Assembly: GCF_900177685.1 (NCBI RefSeq) | Contig: NZ_FXAY01000005.1 | Coordinates: forward strand, 124,001 to 188,000 | Direction of reading: 5' to 3' | From: Agreia pratensis | Lineage (GTDB): Bacteria > Actinomycetota > Actinomycetes > Actinomycetales > Microbacteriaceae | DNA: 64,000 nucleotides | In this document: positions 24,376-32,654 of the stretch, in pieces | Layout of the letters: every line of letters begins with the position of its first letter | Numbering within the stretch: position 1 is the first letter of the stretch | Program-made: the position numbers and the translations under genes | The notes under the pieces: model-generated | The model's input: only the letters and a program-made list of their open reading frames with translations | Database searches by the model: none | Told to the model about the DNA's origin: nothing

Positions 24376-24404
24376 TATACTGAACATGTTCACCGAACAC
24401 GTTC
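24376..24404 (+). promoter_or_regulatory. Promoter and tandem palindromic operator of the 24431 TetR gene
   Basis: A -10-like TATACT (24376-24381) is followed directly by GAACATGTTC (24382-24391, perfect palindrome) and GAACACGTTC (24395-24404, one mismatch). The two boxes are 13 bp apart centre to centre. An autorepressor bound here would cover the transcription start. Confidence 0.6.
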
Positions 24405-24430
24405 ACTAAACGCGCCTCTCCAGGAACCCC

Positions 24431-25042
24431 ATGCCACCATCTCGCGCCGAGCTTCGGCAGGCCACGCAAGAACGAGTACTCACCGCCGCCGACAGCCTCT
24501 TCCGCGAGCGCGGATTCGATGCGACGACCATTCGAGACATCGCCGAGGCCAGCGGCGTGAGCGTGGGATCGGTCATGGCGTCGGGCGACAAGAACGCTCT
24601 CCTGGTTCGGGTCTTCGACTCCCTCATCGAGAAGGGCCACGCCCAACCACCCACCGTCGTGGGCCGAGGCGATTCGTGTGCCGACGGCATCCTGAACCTG
24701 GTGCGACCCTTCGTGGCGTTGTTCACCAGTCGCCAAGACCTGTCGCGCATGTACGCCTCGATCCAGGCCTCGGGAAAAGAACCGTCGCCGCTGTTCACGC
24801 GCCTAGCCGCGCTGCTCGTTGAGGAGATCGGCGCGACCATCAGCGCGCACGGGTGCACCGACCCCGCTGCGATCGCGGGCACCGCTCAGGCGATCTACTT
24901 CGCCTACATCGGCACCCTGTTCAGTCGGTCGGCGCAACAGACGATCGACGAGAGCGAACTCCTCGCCAGCCTTCGCGACACGTTCACGTCGATCTGCGCC
25001 TGCGCCTCGGGCGCCCATACCTCTCAGGAGTTCGCACCATGA
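24431..25042 (+). CDS. TetR-family regulator
   Basis: 203 aa, ATG after CCAGGAA. Helix-turn-helix: ERVLTAADSLFRERG, then TIRDIAEASGVSVGSVM, with ASGDKNALL where most TetR proteins have FxxKxxL. It is translated in a 4-bp overlap with a DoxX-like membrane protein, so the regulator and its target form one operon. Tandem palindromes GAACATGTTC and GAACACGTTC at its promoter suggest autoregulation. Confidence 0.85.
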   Translation: MPPSRAELRQATQERVLTAADSLFRERGFDATTIRDIAEASGVSVGSVMASGDKNALLVRVFDSLIEKGHAQPPTVVGRGDSCADGILNLVRPFVALFTSRQDLSRMYASIQASGKEPSPLFTRLAALLVEEIGATISAHGCTDPAAIAGTAQAIYFAYIGTLFSRSAQQTIDESELLASLRDTFTSICACASGAHTSQEFAP

Positions 25043-25398
25043 CCCTTCTCCCCGCCGTGTGGTGGCCGACGGCGCTTCTCGCGCTGGTGCTTCTCGTCGA
25101 TGTGGCCATGTCGATCCGCCCTCCGAAGTTCATTCGCGACTGCCTCAGCGGCGTCAATCTGCCGAGGGAGTGGTGGTGGATCCTGGTCGTCATCAAGACG
25201 CTCGCCGTGGTCGGCCTGATCGTCGGCATCTGGATGCCCGGGGTCGCCTTCAGCGCAAATGTGGGCGTGATCGTCTACTTCTGCTGTGCATCCGTCGCGC
25301 ACATCAGAGCACGGAATACCACACAGGCATTCTGGCTGAACTGCCTAGGAATGCTCGCGTTCTCTGTCGCCGTACTCGTGCTGTCTCTGACGCTCTAG
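25039..25398 (+). CDS. DoxX-like small membrane protein
   Basis: 119 aa from ATG 25039, overlapping the TetR stop by 4 bp. Four predicted transmembrane helices. The segment REWWWILVVIKTLAVVGLIVG and the NTTQAFWLNCLGM end agree with DoxX-like proteins of actinobacteria. Role unknown: relatives are linked to redox or membrane stress. Expression is tied to the preceding regulator. Confidence 0.75.
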   Translation: MTLLPAVWWPTALLALVLLVDVAMSIRPPKFIRDCLSGVNLPREWWWILVVIKTLAVVGLIVGIWMPGVAFSANVGVIVYFCCASVAHIRARNTTQAFWLNCLGMLAFSVAVLVLSLTL

Positions 25399-25476
25399 CG
25401 TCGGGCATCTGACTCGCCTGCCGAGTCTCCCCAGAAATGTGGCCCAGAACTCGCCGCACGCCAATAAAGTCATGGC

Positions 25477-25854
25477 ATGGCATCACCCGAGGTTGACCAG
25501 ATCATCGCCGCCTTTCCCGACTGGCGCGGCGACACGCTCTCGCGCATCCGGGGCCTGATCGTCGAGGCCCTGCCCGACGTGATCGAAGAGGCCAAGTGGA
25601 AGAAGCCCACCAACCCGCTCGGCGTCGCCACCTGGAGCCTCGGCGGCCTCATCTGCACCGGCGAGACCTACAAAGACAAGGTCAAACTCACGTTCCCTAG
25701 GGGCTCGTCGATCGCCGACCCCGAGGGGCTACTCGCGGTGGGCGCGGGCGTGCGGCGGGCCATCGACATCCGCGAGGGCGAGACACCGGATGCGGATGCG
25801 TTCCGCGCCGTGATCCGCGCGGCGGCTGCGCTCAACACTGCTCCGAAAGCCTGA
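25477..25854 (+). CDS. DUF1801 family protein
   Basis: 125 aa. IIAAFPDWRGDTLSRIRGLI, EAKWKKPTNPLGVATWSLGG and KVKLTFPRGSS match the DUF1801/YdhG pattern (small SRPBCC-unrelated alpha/beta domain; some members were proposed as iron chaperones, unproven here). Cytoplasmic, monocistronic. A copy of the dispersed palindromic repeat begins 23 bp after its stop. Confidence 0.8.
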   Translation: MASPEVDQIIAAFPDWRGDTLSRIRGLIVEALPDVIEEAKWKKPTNPLGVATWSLGGLICTGETYKDKVKLTFPRGSSIADPEGLLAVGAGVRRAIDIREGETPDADAFRAVIRAAAALNTAPKA

Positions 25855-25876
25855 GCCGCCGACTCGCGCCGCTCTA

Positions 25877-25944
25877 ATTCAGGAGAAGTGGGCAGAATCG
25901 GACCGTTTCGCACGTCGAGTGTCGGTTCTTCCTGCGGTAGAGCG
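25877..25944. repeat. Dispersed palindromic repeat, copy A
   Basis: Starts ATTCAGGAGAAG, has an internal AGAATCGGACCGTTTCGCACG and ends GGTTCTTCCTG; the two ends are inverted (TTCAGGA versus TCCTG). Similar to copies at 34684, 44482 and 57726. Lies 23 bp 3' of the DUF1801 stop. The rest of the 316-bp gap to the EamA gene shows nothing else. Confidence 0.8.
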
Positions 25945-26170
25945 CGCCTCACCAACGCGCCTCACTCTGCACGCTGAGCCGCCGAAACCCAGCCAGACAC
26001 CTCGGTCTGCTACGGTCATCCCCGATAGCGCCTAGGGTTCCGGAGCAGCAGTGCTCGCCTGGTCCGAGCGGCGCCACGGCCGAAGCCCATGCAACGACCG
26101 TCATCTGACAGGACAAAAGCCCGGAGGACCCTGCTTTGTCGCGCCCCGCGACAGGTAGAAGGGTCTGCCC

Positions 26171-27049
26171 GTGTCTCCGTTCGCCGTCTTCATCGTTCTC
26201 TCCGCCGCCGTCTGCCACGCCGCCTGGAACATCGTCGCTCATGGCGTGAGCCGCATCGGCATGCCGTTTCTCTGGTGGTCGGCGGTCTTCAGCACTGTGC
26301 TGTGGGCCGGGGTCATTCCCTTCACCGGCGGGCTGGGCACCCCCGACATCGGCGCCTTTCTTCTGGGAGTCGGCGTCTCGGGAGTGGTGCACGTGGCCTA
26401 CATGCTGGTGCTGCAACGCGGTTACGCTGTCGGCCGCCTCTCGACCGTGTACACGACAGCGCGGGGAACGGGGCCCACGATCAGCGTGATCGTGGCCGTT
26501 GCGCTTCTGGGCGAGCGCCCGTCGTGGGTCGCGCTGGTGGGAGTCGCGGCCATCCTGCTCGGCGTCGTGACCGTCGGGCTCGTCGACCGCGAGCGGGGCG
26601 AAAACCGGATGCCCGGGGCGCGTCGGCGACTCGACCCCGGCATCGTCTTCGGCCTGCTCACGGGCGTCGCCATCGCGACGTACACGATCTGGGATGCCCA
26701 TGCGGTTCGCGAGTTGGGCCTTGCACCCGTGGCCTTCATGGTGGGCTGCACGCTGATCGAGATTCCGATCTACACGGCCGCACTCGGCCGTCGCCGCCGC
26801 GAACTCGCCACCGTCTTTCGGCAGCACTGGCCGCGACTCATCGCCTTCGGAGTGCTCTCGCCGCTGTCGTACATTCTCGTGCTGGTGGCGATCACCATGG
26901 CTCCCGTCGCGCTCGTCGCTCCGATGCGCGAGATCAGCGTGATTCTGGTGAGCCTCTTCGGCGTCGTCGTTCTGCGAGAGGGGCGAGCCGCATGGCGGAT
27001 CGCGGCCTCACTGATCGTCGTCGCCGGCGTTGTACTGCTCGCGATCTGA
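26171..27049 (+). CDS. EamA/DMT-family transporter
   Basis: 292 aa, ten predicted transmembrane helices in two EamA halves (about 4-140 and 155-290). N-terminal SAAVCHAAWNIVAHG and the helix-4 stretch ARGTGPTISVIVAVALLGERPS are typical of DMT exporters/importers. It lies 120 bp upstream of the phosphonate operon in the same orientation, but with its own spacing, so joint transcription is uncertain. It might export an amine or amino acid by-product. Confidence 0.8.
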   Translation: MSPFAVFIVLSAAVCHAAWNIVAHGVSRIGMPFLWWSAVFSTVLWAGVIPFTGGLGTPDIGAFLLGVGVSGVVHVAYMLVLQRGYAVGRLSTVYTTARGTGPTISVIVAVALLGERPSWVALVGVAAILLGVVTVGLVDRERGENRMPGARRRLDPGIVFGLLTGVAIATYTIWDAHAVRELGLAPVAFMVGCTLIEIPIYTAALGRRRRELATVFRQHWPRLIAFGVLSPLSYILVLVAITMAPVALVAPMREISVILVSLFGVVVLREGRAAWRIAASLIVVAGVVLLAI

Positions 27050-27169
27050 GAGGCGAGCGTGAGATAGGCATACAACACATGAACTTAACTTGAATTGGTC
27101 TGACATAGGTACATTTGTTTACGCCTGCATGACACGATTCTGACGTCCCGTTCTCACCGAAAGGCCGTC

Positions 27170-28105
27170 ATGAAAATCCGTCGTTCACCGCTCGCGACCG
27201 CGCTCGCCGGCGTCGTTCTCCTCACCGCCACGCTTGCCGGCTGCGCGTCGCCTGCCGCGTCATCCACCCCATCGACCGACGACGCGTCGAGCACGGGCAC
27301 CTACGCCGTCGACGACAACACGCTGGTGTTCGGCGTCGTTCCCGATTCGGTCGACACCCAGACCAACTACCAGCCCCTCATGGACTACATCGCCCAGGAG
27401 ACGGGCAAGAAGGTCGAGTACCACGAGTCCACCGACTACGCCGCACTGATCGAAGCCGCCATCGCCGGCCAGATCGACGTCGCCAGCTTCTCGGGCTTCA
27501 CCTACGTCACCGCCTCGAACAACGGCGCGAAACTGACCCCGATCTCGTCGATCGTCACCAAAGAGGGCCAGGAGCCCGGCTACTACTCGCAGGCGATCGT
27601 GCCCAAGGGCAGCTCCATCACAGACCTCGCCGGGTTCAAGGGCAAGAAGGTCTGCTTCGTCGACCCGTCGTCGACCTCGGGCTATCTGTTCCCGAGCTAC
27701 AACCTGCTCGAGGCCGGCGTCGACCCCGAGAAAGACGTCACCCCGGTCTTCGCCGGCAAGCACGATGTGAGCGTCACCAAGGTGGGCGAAGGCACTGAGT
27801 GCGACGCCGGTTTCGCCGAAGACAGCGAGGTCGCGAAGTCCGACAAGGTGACCGTCATCGCCCAGACGATGGTGCCCGGAGCTCCAATCGTGATGTCGAG
27901 CACGCTCCCCACCGATGTGCAGTCGAAGCTCACGAAGACGCTCTCTGACGTCACCATCGACCAGATCATCAAGTCAGGCGTCAGCTCGGCCGACTCCGAC
28001 GGTTTCCGCAGCGTGTTCTACGAGACCAAGCCGGTCGACGACGCGTACTACGACACCATCCGCGACATCTGCGACAAGACCAAAGCAAAACAGTGCCAGA
28101 GCTGA
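27170..28105 (+). CDS. phnD: Phosphonate ABC transporter substrate-binding lipoprotein
   Basis: 311 aa. Signal peptide with lipobox LAGC (about residues 22-25), so anchored outside the membrane. The body VFGVVPDSVDTQTNYQPLMDYIAQ and DVASFSGFTYVTASNNGAK match the PhnD/phosphite-binding fold; the loop EPGYYSQAIVPKGSSI and DPSSTSGYLFPSYNLLEAG follow in normal order. It binds a phosphonate (the downstream enzymes point to 2-aminoethylphosphonate) and delivers it to PhnE/PhnC. First gene of a six-gene operon with 4-bp overlaps from phnC onward. Confidence 0.85.
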   Translation: MKIRRSPLATALAGVVLLTATLAGCASPAASSTPSTDDASSTGTYAVDDNTLVFGVVPDSVDTQTNYQPLMDYIAQETGKKVEYHESTDYAALIEAAIAGQIDVASFSGFTYVTASNNGAKLTPISSIVTKEGQEPGYYSQAIVPKGSSITDLAGFKGKKVCFVDPSSTSGYLFPSYNLLEAGVDPEKDVTPVFAGKHDVSVTKVGEGTECDAGFAEDSEVAKSDKVTVIAQTMVPGAPIVMSSTLPTDVQSKLTKTLSDVTIDQIIKSGVSSADSDGFRSVFYETKPVDDAYYDTIRDICDKTKAKQCQS

Positions 28106-28160
28106 CCGAGCGCGCCGCCTGAGCCCACCACCCGCTGACGAACCCGATCCGGAGACTGCA

Positions 28161-28997
28161 ATGACGAATCCCCAGACACCGACCGACACAGTGATCACGC
28201 TGTCGAGCGTCACGAAGCGCTTCGGCGCGACGACCGCTCTCAACGGCGTATCCATCGAGGTCGAGCGCGGCGAGATCGTCGTCCTCCTGGGACTCTCCGG
28301 ATCGGGCAAGTCGACCCTCCTGCGCCACGTAGACGGGCTCGAGCAGCCCACCGACGGCAGCATCAAGGTGCTCGGAGAGAATGTTGCCGGGCTCTCCGGT
28401 CGCCCCTTGCGCACGCTTCGCAGCAAGGTCGGCTTCATCTTCCAGCAGTTCGAGCTCGTGCCCTCCCTCTCGGTGCTCGAGAACGTGCTCACCGGGGCGC
28501 TCGCCACGTTGCGCGGCCCTCGGCTCGGCCTCTGGTCATATGGCCGCGCCAACAAACTTGCCGCACTCGGCCACCTCGACCGGGTCGGTCTGCTCGACCG
28601 CGCCTACCAGCGCGCCGACACCCTCTCCGGCGGGCAGCAACAGAGGGTTGCCATCGCGCGTGCTCTGATGCAGAACCCCGAGATCCTGCTCGCCGACGAA
28701 CCGGTCGCGTCGCTCGACCCGGAATCGAGCGACCAGGTCATGGCCCTCATCCGCGAGATCGCCCTCGATCGCGGCCTCACCGTGCTCTGCAGCCTGCACC
28801 AGGTCGATCTCGCCCTCTCGTGGGCCGACCGCATCGTGGGTCTTCGACACGGCGAGGTCGTGCTCGACACCCCCACCGTCGGCCTGACGAAGGCTCAGGT
28901 GATGGAGATCTACGGCCGCGTCGCCACCACCACCAGCGAGCTGCAGGCCATCGAGGCAGAGCTGCTCGTCGGCAGCATCCCGGACTCGGCGCGATGA
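28161..28997 (+). CDS. phnC: Phosphonate ABC transporter ATP-binding protein
   Basis: 278 aa, ATG behind GGAG. Walker A GLSGSGKS near residues 45-52, Q-loop FQQFELVPSL, signature LSGGQQQRVAIARAL, Walker B ILLADEP and H-loop CSLHQVDLAL are all intact. PhnC-type length and the SLHQ H-loop are characteristic. Energises the PhnE pore. Its TGA overlaps the ATG of phnE. Confidence 0.9.
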   Translation: MTNPQTPTDTVITLSSVTKRFGATTALNGVSIEVERGEIVVLLGLSGSGKSTLLRHVDGLEQPTDGSIKVLGENVAGLSGRPLRTLRSKVGFIFQQFELVPSLSVLENVLTGALATLRGPRLGLWSYGRANKLAALGHLDRVGLLDRAYQRADTLSGGQQQRVAIARALMQNPEILLADEPVASLDPESSDQVMALIREIALDRGLTVLCSLHQVDLALSWADRIVGLRHGEVVLDTPTVGLTKAQVMEIYGRVATTTSELQAIEAELLVGSIPDSAR

Positions 28998-30769
28998 GTA
29001 CCGCCACCCGCACTTCTGCGGTCAGGCGTGCCGGCAGCCGCTCCGGAGCGCGCGAGCCGAGCGGCCCCCAGACTCCTCCGGGCAGCGCCGCCGTGCGGGC
29101 TCCGCGCCGCCGCATCTCACCCGAGCGAGTCGCCGCCGCACTGACGCTCGTCGCCCTTCTCGCCGCCTCGATCGTCGCGCTGAACAGCATCGGCATCGAC
29201 CCCGCGAAAATGGCGCGCAGCTGGTCGAACGCGGAGCGCTTCTTCGGTCGAGTCGGCGCCATCACGTTTCCCGAACCCGGCGAGCTGCTCTACTTCACGG
29301 CCCTCACCGTGGGACTCGTGATCTGCGGCACCCTGCTCGCCGCGGTCATCTCGGTTCCCGTCGCCTACCTCGCCGCATCGAACACCACCCCCGGCAACGG
29401 ATGGCGGGCCTTCGCCCGGTTCTTCGGCGTACTCACCCGCTCCATCCCCGACGTGGTCTTCGCCATGGTCTTTGTGCTGATCTTCTCGCTCGGTGCGCTG
29501 CCCGGGATCCTGGCCATCGGCATCCATTCGATCGGCATGATCTCGAAGATGTTCGCCGACGCCATCGAACAGATCGACGAGGGCCCACGCCTCGCCATCC
29601 GCGCCGGCGGAGGAAGCAAGCTTCAGGAATTCACCGCCGGGGTGCTGCCCCAGGTGATGCCTTCGTGGGTGGCCACCGTGCTGCACCGCAACGACATCAA
29701 CCTCCGTGGATCGGTGATCCTCGGATACATCGGCGTCGTCGGCCTCGGCATGCAGATGTCGTTCGCGTTCAAGTCGCTCGACTACGGCCTCGGTCTCGGC
29801 TACGCCGTGGTGATCTTCGTGCTCTGCGTGGCGATGGAGGTCGTCTCCAGTGCCGTGCGCGCCGCCATGCTCGGCATCCAGCCGACCGGCCGCGGCCTCG
29901 GCGACCGGATGCTTCGGGGGCTCCGGCGCATCCGGCCCGGTTCTGAACGGCTCGGCGTTCAGGCCGCTGCCGCCTCCCCCGCCGCGATGCTTCGCCGTCC
30001 GTGGAACGGCGAGCGGGTACGCAACACCGTCTGGGGGTGGATAGCGGCGGCCGTCGTCGTCGGCAGCATCCTGATCTGCGACATCCAGTGGGGCGACTTC
30101 ATCACCGTGTGGGCGAAGGTTCCGGAGATCGCCGCCCAGTTCTGGCCGCCCTCGTTCGGCAGCTACGACGCCTCGGCGATGTTCGAGGCCATGGGCGAGA
30201 CCATCTCCATCGCGCTCGCCGCTACCTTGCTGACCGTGATCGTGTCGATCGTCGTGGGCTCGCTCGCCGCACGAAACGTCGCCCCCACCCGCGGAGTGCG
30301 GGCAGGCATGCGGCTGCTGCTCGTGGTGGTGCGAGGCATCCCCGAGATCATCCTCGCCATCGTGCTCATCGTGATCTCAGGCCTCGGCACCCAGGCCGGC
30401 ACGATCGCCCTGGCCATCGGCGGCGTCGGCCTGCTCGGCAAGCTGCTCGCCGACTCCTTCGAAGAGGTCAAGGCGGGCCCCGAGCGCGCGCTCACCGCGG
30501 CGGGCGCATCGCGGCTGCAGGTCTATGCCGGAGCCACCGTGCCGCAGGGGCTGCGCGCCATGATCGGCCACACCTTCTACATGATCGACTGCAACATCCG
30601 TTCCGCCACCCTTCTCGGCATCGTGGGCGCCGGCGGCGTCGGCTACTACCTGCTCAACGCCAGTCAGGGCTCTCACTACGGCATCGTAACGGCGATCGTG
30701 CTGATGATCCTCGTGACCGTACTGCTCGTCGAGGGCCTCGCCATCTGGATGCGACGGGTCTTCCGATGA
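28994..30769 (+). CDS. phnE: Phosphonate ABC transporter permease, two fused PhnE domains
   Basis: 591 aa, twice the usual PhnE length. Two BPD_transp_1 units are present: residues about 90-290 (coupling helix FADAIEQIDEGPRLAIRAGG) and about 385-585 (coupling helix LADSFEEVKAGPERALTAAG). Separate phnE1/phnE2 genes occur in many genomes; here they form one chain with a basic linker around residues 295-340, so a single polypeptide supplies both halves of the pore. A ~40-residue Arg/Ser/Pro-rich N-terminal lead precedes the first helix. Confidence 0.88.
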   Translation: MSTATRTSAVRRAGSRSGAREPSGPQTPPGSAAVRAPRRRISPERVAAALTLVALLAASIVALNSIGIDPAKMARSWSNAERFFGRVGAITFPEPGELLYFTALTVGLVICGTLLAAVISVPVAYLAASNTTPGNGWRAFARFFGVLTRSIPDVVFAMVFVLIFSLGALPGILAIGIHSIGMISKMFADAIEQIDEGPRLAIRAGGGSKLQEFTAGVLPQVMPSWVATVLHRNDINLRGSVILGYIGVVGLGMQMSFAFKSLDYGLGLGYAVVIFVLCVAMEVVSSAVRAAMLGIQPTGRGLGDRMLRGLRRIRPGSERLGVQAAAASPAAMLRRPWNGERVRNTVWGWIAAAVVVGSILICDIQWGDFITVWAKVPEIAAQFWPPSFGSYDASAMFEAMGETISIALAATLLTVIVSIVVGSLAARNVAPTRGVRAGMRLLLVVVRGIPEIILAIVLIVISGLGTQAGTIALAIGGVGLLGKLLADSFEEVKAGPERALTAAGASRLQVYAGATVPQGLRAMIGHTFYMIDCNIRSATLLGIVGAGGVGYYLLNASQGSHYGIVTAIVLMILVTVLLVEGLAIWMRRVFR

Positions 30770-31935
30770 GCGCGATCGAACGATTCGACGTGGTCGTCGT
30801 CGGGTCGGGCATCGTCGGTCTCGGAGCAGCCCTCGCCGCGGTCGATCGCGGATGCTCGGTGCTGGTCATCGACCGCGCGTCCGAGATCGCCGGCGCGAGC
30901 GTCCGCAACTTCGGCCACCTCTGCTTCACCCCGCAGTCGGGCCTCGCGCGTGACTACGCGATGGCCTCACGAGAGATCTGGCTGCGCCTGGCGCACGACG
31001 CCGGATTCTGGATCGACGACGCCGGCACCCTCGTGGTCGCCCGGCACGACGACGAGCTGCAGCTGCTTCGCGAACTCGCCGCCCAGCGCCTACCGCGATC
31101 ACCCGGAGCTGCCGTGGAGGTCGAGCTCCTCACCGCCGACGAGATCGAGACGCTCGCGGCCCTGCCCGCCGGCACCGCGGTGGGAGGGGCGCGGCTGCCC
31201 CTCGACCTGCAGGTCGATCCGAGGTTCGCCGCCGCGGCGATTCGCGACCACCTGCTGGGTCGCGGTGTCGAGTTCCGGATGCGCACGGCCGCCGGCCGCA
31301 TCGCGAGCGGGCGGGTCGACACCAGCCGTGGCCCGGTCGACGCCGGAACCATCGTCGTGGCGGTCAACCACGACATCGATCAGCTGTTCCCCGTGATGGC
31401 CGAGCGATACGGCGTCGTACGCTGCGGACTCGACATGATGCGCGTCACCGCCGATCTGCCGAGGCCACTCACCGGCCCGCTGCTCACCGGATGGTCGCTC
31501 ATTCGCTACAGCGCCTTCACGAGCATGGCAGCTTCGTCCGACGTGCGCGATCGGCTCACGGCCGAGCGACCCGAACTGGCCGCGCTCGACCTCAACCAGA
31601 TGTACACGCAGCGACCCGACGGCTCACTCATTGTCGGCGACAGCCATTGGAAGGGCGAGTCCGTCTCGCCGTTCCAGCCAGAAGACGCGGCTCGCGCGCT
31701 CCTCGACGAATTCGAGTCGCTGTTCCAGCACCGGGCCGACGTCGTCGAACGCTGGCAGGGCGTGTACGCCACGGCTGGCGAGGAATTCCTCATCGAGGAG
31801 ATCGAACCCGATGTGCTCGTCACCGTCGTGACCACCGGCATCGGCATGACCACCGGACTCGGCCTGGCCGAGAAGGTCGTCGGCGCACACCTCGACACCC
31901 ACTCCCGCACCCTGACAGAAAGCACGATGCTATGA
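30766..31935 (+). CDS. FAD-dependent oxidoreductase of phosphonate catabolism (TIGR03364-like)
   Basis: 389 aa. N-terminal FAD motif VVVGSGIVGLGAALAAVDRG near residues 9-28, then GASVRNFGHLCFT, typical of the TIGR03364 group found with phosphonatase genes; C-terminal VTTGIGMTTGLGLAE closes the FAD site. DAO-type fold, so it oxidises an amine. Given the neighbours, the likely reaction is oxidative deamination of 2-aminoethylphosphonate (or an N-methyl form) to phosphonoacetaldehyde. No PLP transaminase (PhnW) is encoded here, so this enzyme probably takes its place. Overlaps phnE and the next gene by 4 bp each. Confidence 0.8.
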   Translation: MSAIERFDVVVVGSGIVGLGAALAAVDRGCSVLVIDRASEIAGASVRNFGHLCFTPQSGLARDYAMASREIWLRLAHDAGFWIDDAGTLVVARHDDELQLLRELAAQRLPRSPGAAVEVELLTADEIETLAALPAGTAVGGARLPLDLQVDPRFAAAAIRDHLLGRGVEFRMRTAAGRIASGRVDTSRGPVDAGTIVVAVNHDIDQLFPVMAERYGVVRCGLDMMRVTADLPRPLTGPLLTGWSLIRYSAFTSMAASSDVRDRLTAERPELAALDLNQMYTQRPDGSLIVGDSHWKGESVSPFQPEDAARALLDEFESLFQHRADVVERWQGVYATAGEEFLIEEIEPDVLVTVVTTGIGMTTGLGLAEKVVGAHLDTHSRTLTESTML

Positions 31936-32654
31936 CCATCACCACTCCCGCTGCCTCCGCTGGGTCCTCTGCCACGACCGTTCCTGTCGAGCTCGTCGTG
32001 CTCGACATGGCCGGCACCACCGTCGTCGACGACGGCATCGTGGAGCAGGCCTTCGAACGCGCCGCACGCCGCACCGGCCTCGATTCGGTGCGCCCGCTCG
32101 AGCAATCGCTTCAGTACGTGCGCGACACCATGGGCCAGTCGAAGATCGAGGTGTTCCGTCACCTGACCGATGGCGATGACGAGGCAGCGCACGCCGCCAA
32201 CAACGCGTTCGAAGATGCCTACGCAGAACTCATCGACGAGATCGGAGTCGACCCGATCACCGGCGCGGCCGACGCGATCGACGCGCTCCGAGCATCCGGA
32301 ATCAAGGTCGCGCTCACCACCGGATTCTCGCCCATCACCCGCGACGCCGTTCTCGCCCGCCTCGGATGGCAGGTCGACGCCGCTCTGTCTCCCGCCGACG
32401 CCGGCCGCGGTCGTCCGGCACCCGACCTCGTTCTCGCCGCCATCGTGGCGACAGGCGCGAACTCCGTCGCATCCGTCGTGGTCGTCGGCGACACGATGAG
32501 CGACATGCTCTCGGGGCGCAACGCCGGCGCGGGGCTCGTCGTGGGCGTCATCACCGGAGCCCACAGCCGCGAGCAGCTCGAGGCCGCGGGGGCCGACATC
32601 GTGCTCGACAGCGTGCGCGACCTCGCCGGCCTGCCCCAGTTTGCTTCGCGGTGA
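31932..32654 (+). CDS. Phosphonatase-like HAD hydrolase (phosphonoacetaldehyde hydrolase type)
   Basis: 240 aa. Motif I DMAGTT at residues 25-30 (Asp25 nucleophile, with Ala in place of the Asp of ordinary HAD enzymes) is the phosphonatase hallmark. The cap contains MGQSK at 67-71, aligning with the Schiff-base lysine motif MGxxK of PhnX (Lys53 in Bacillus cereus). Motif IV is VVVGDTMSDMLSG. It should cleave phosphonoacetaldehyde to acetaldehyde and phosphate. It belongs to the TIGR03351-like variant rather than classical PhnX, as the histidine after the lysine motif is absent. Confidence 0.82.
   Translation: MTITTPAASAGSSATTVPVELVVLDMAGTTVVDDGIVEQAFERAARRTGLDSVRPLEQSLQYVRDTMGQSKIEVFRHLTDGDDEAAHAANNAFEDAYAELIDEIGVDPITGAADAIDALRASGIKVALTTGFSPITRDAVLARLGWQVDAALSPADAGRGRPAPDLVLAAIVATGANSVASVVVVGDTMSDMLSGRNAGAGLVVGVITGAHSREQLEAAGADIVLDSVRDLAGLPQFASR

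Noticed and set aside
25877-25944. Interpreting the palindromic repeats as a CRISPR array
   Set aside because: Copies are single, tens of kb apart or at least 9 kb apart, with no spacers and no cas genes.
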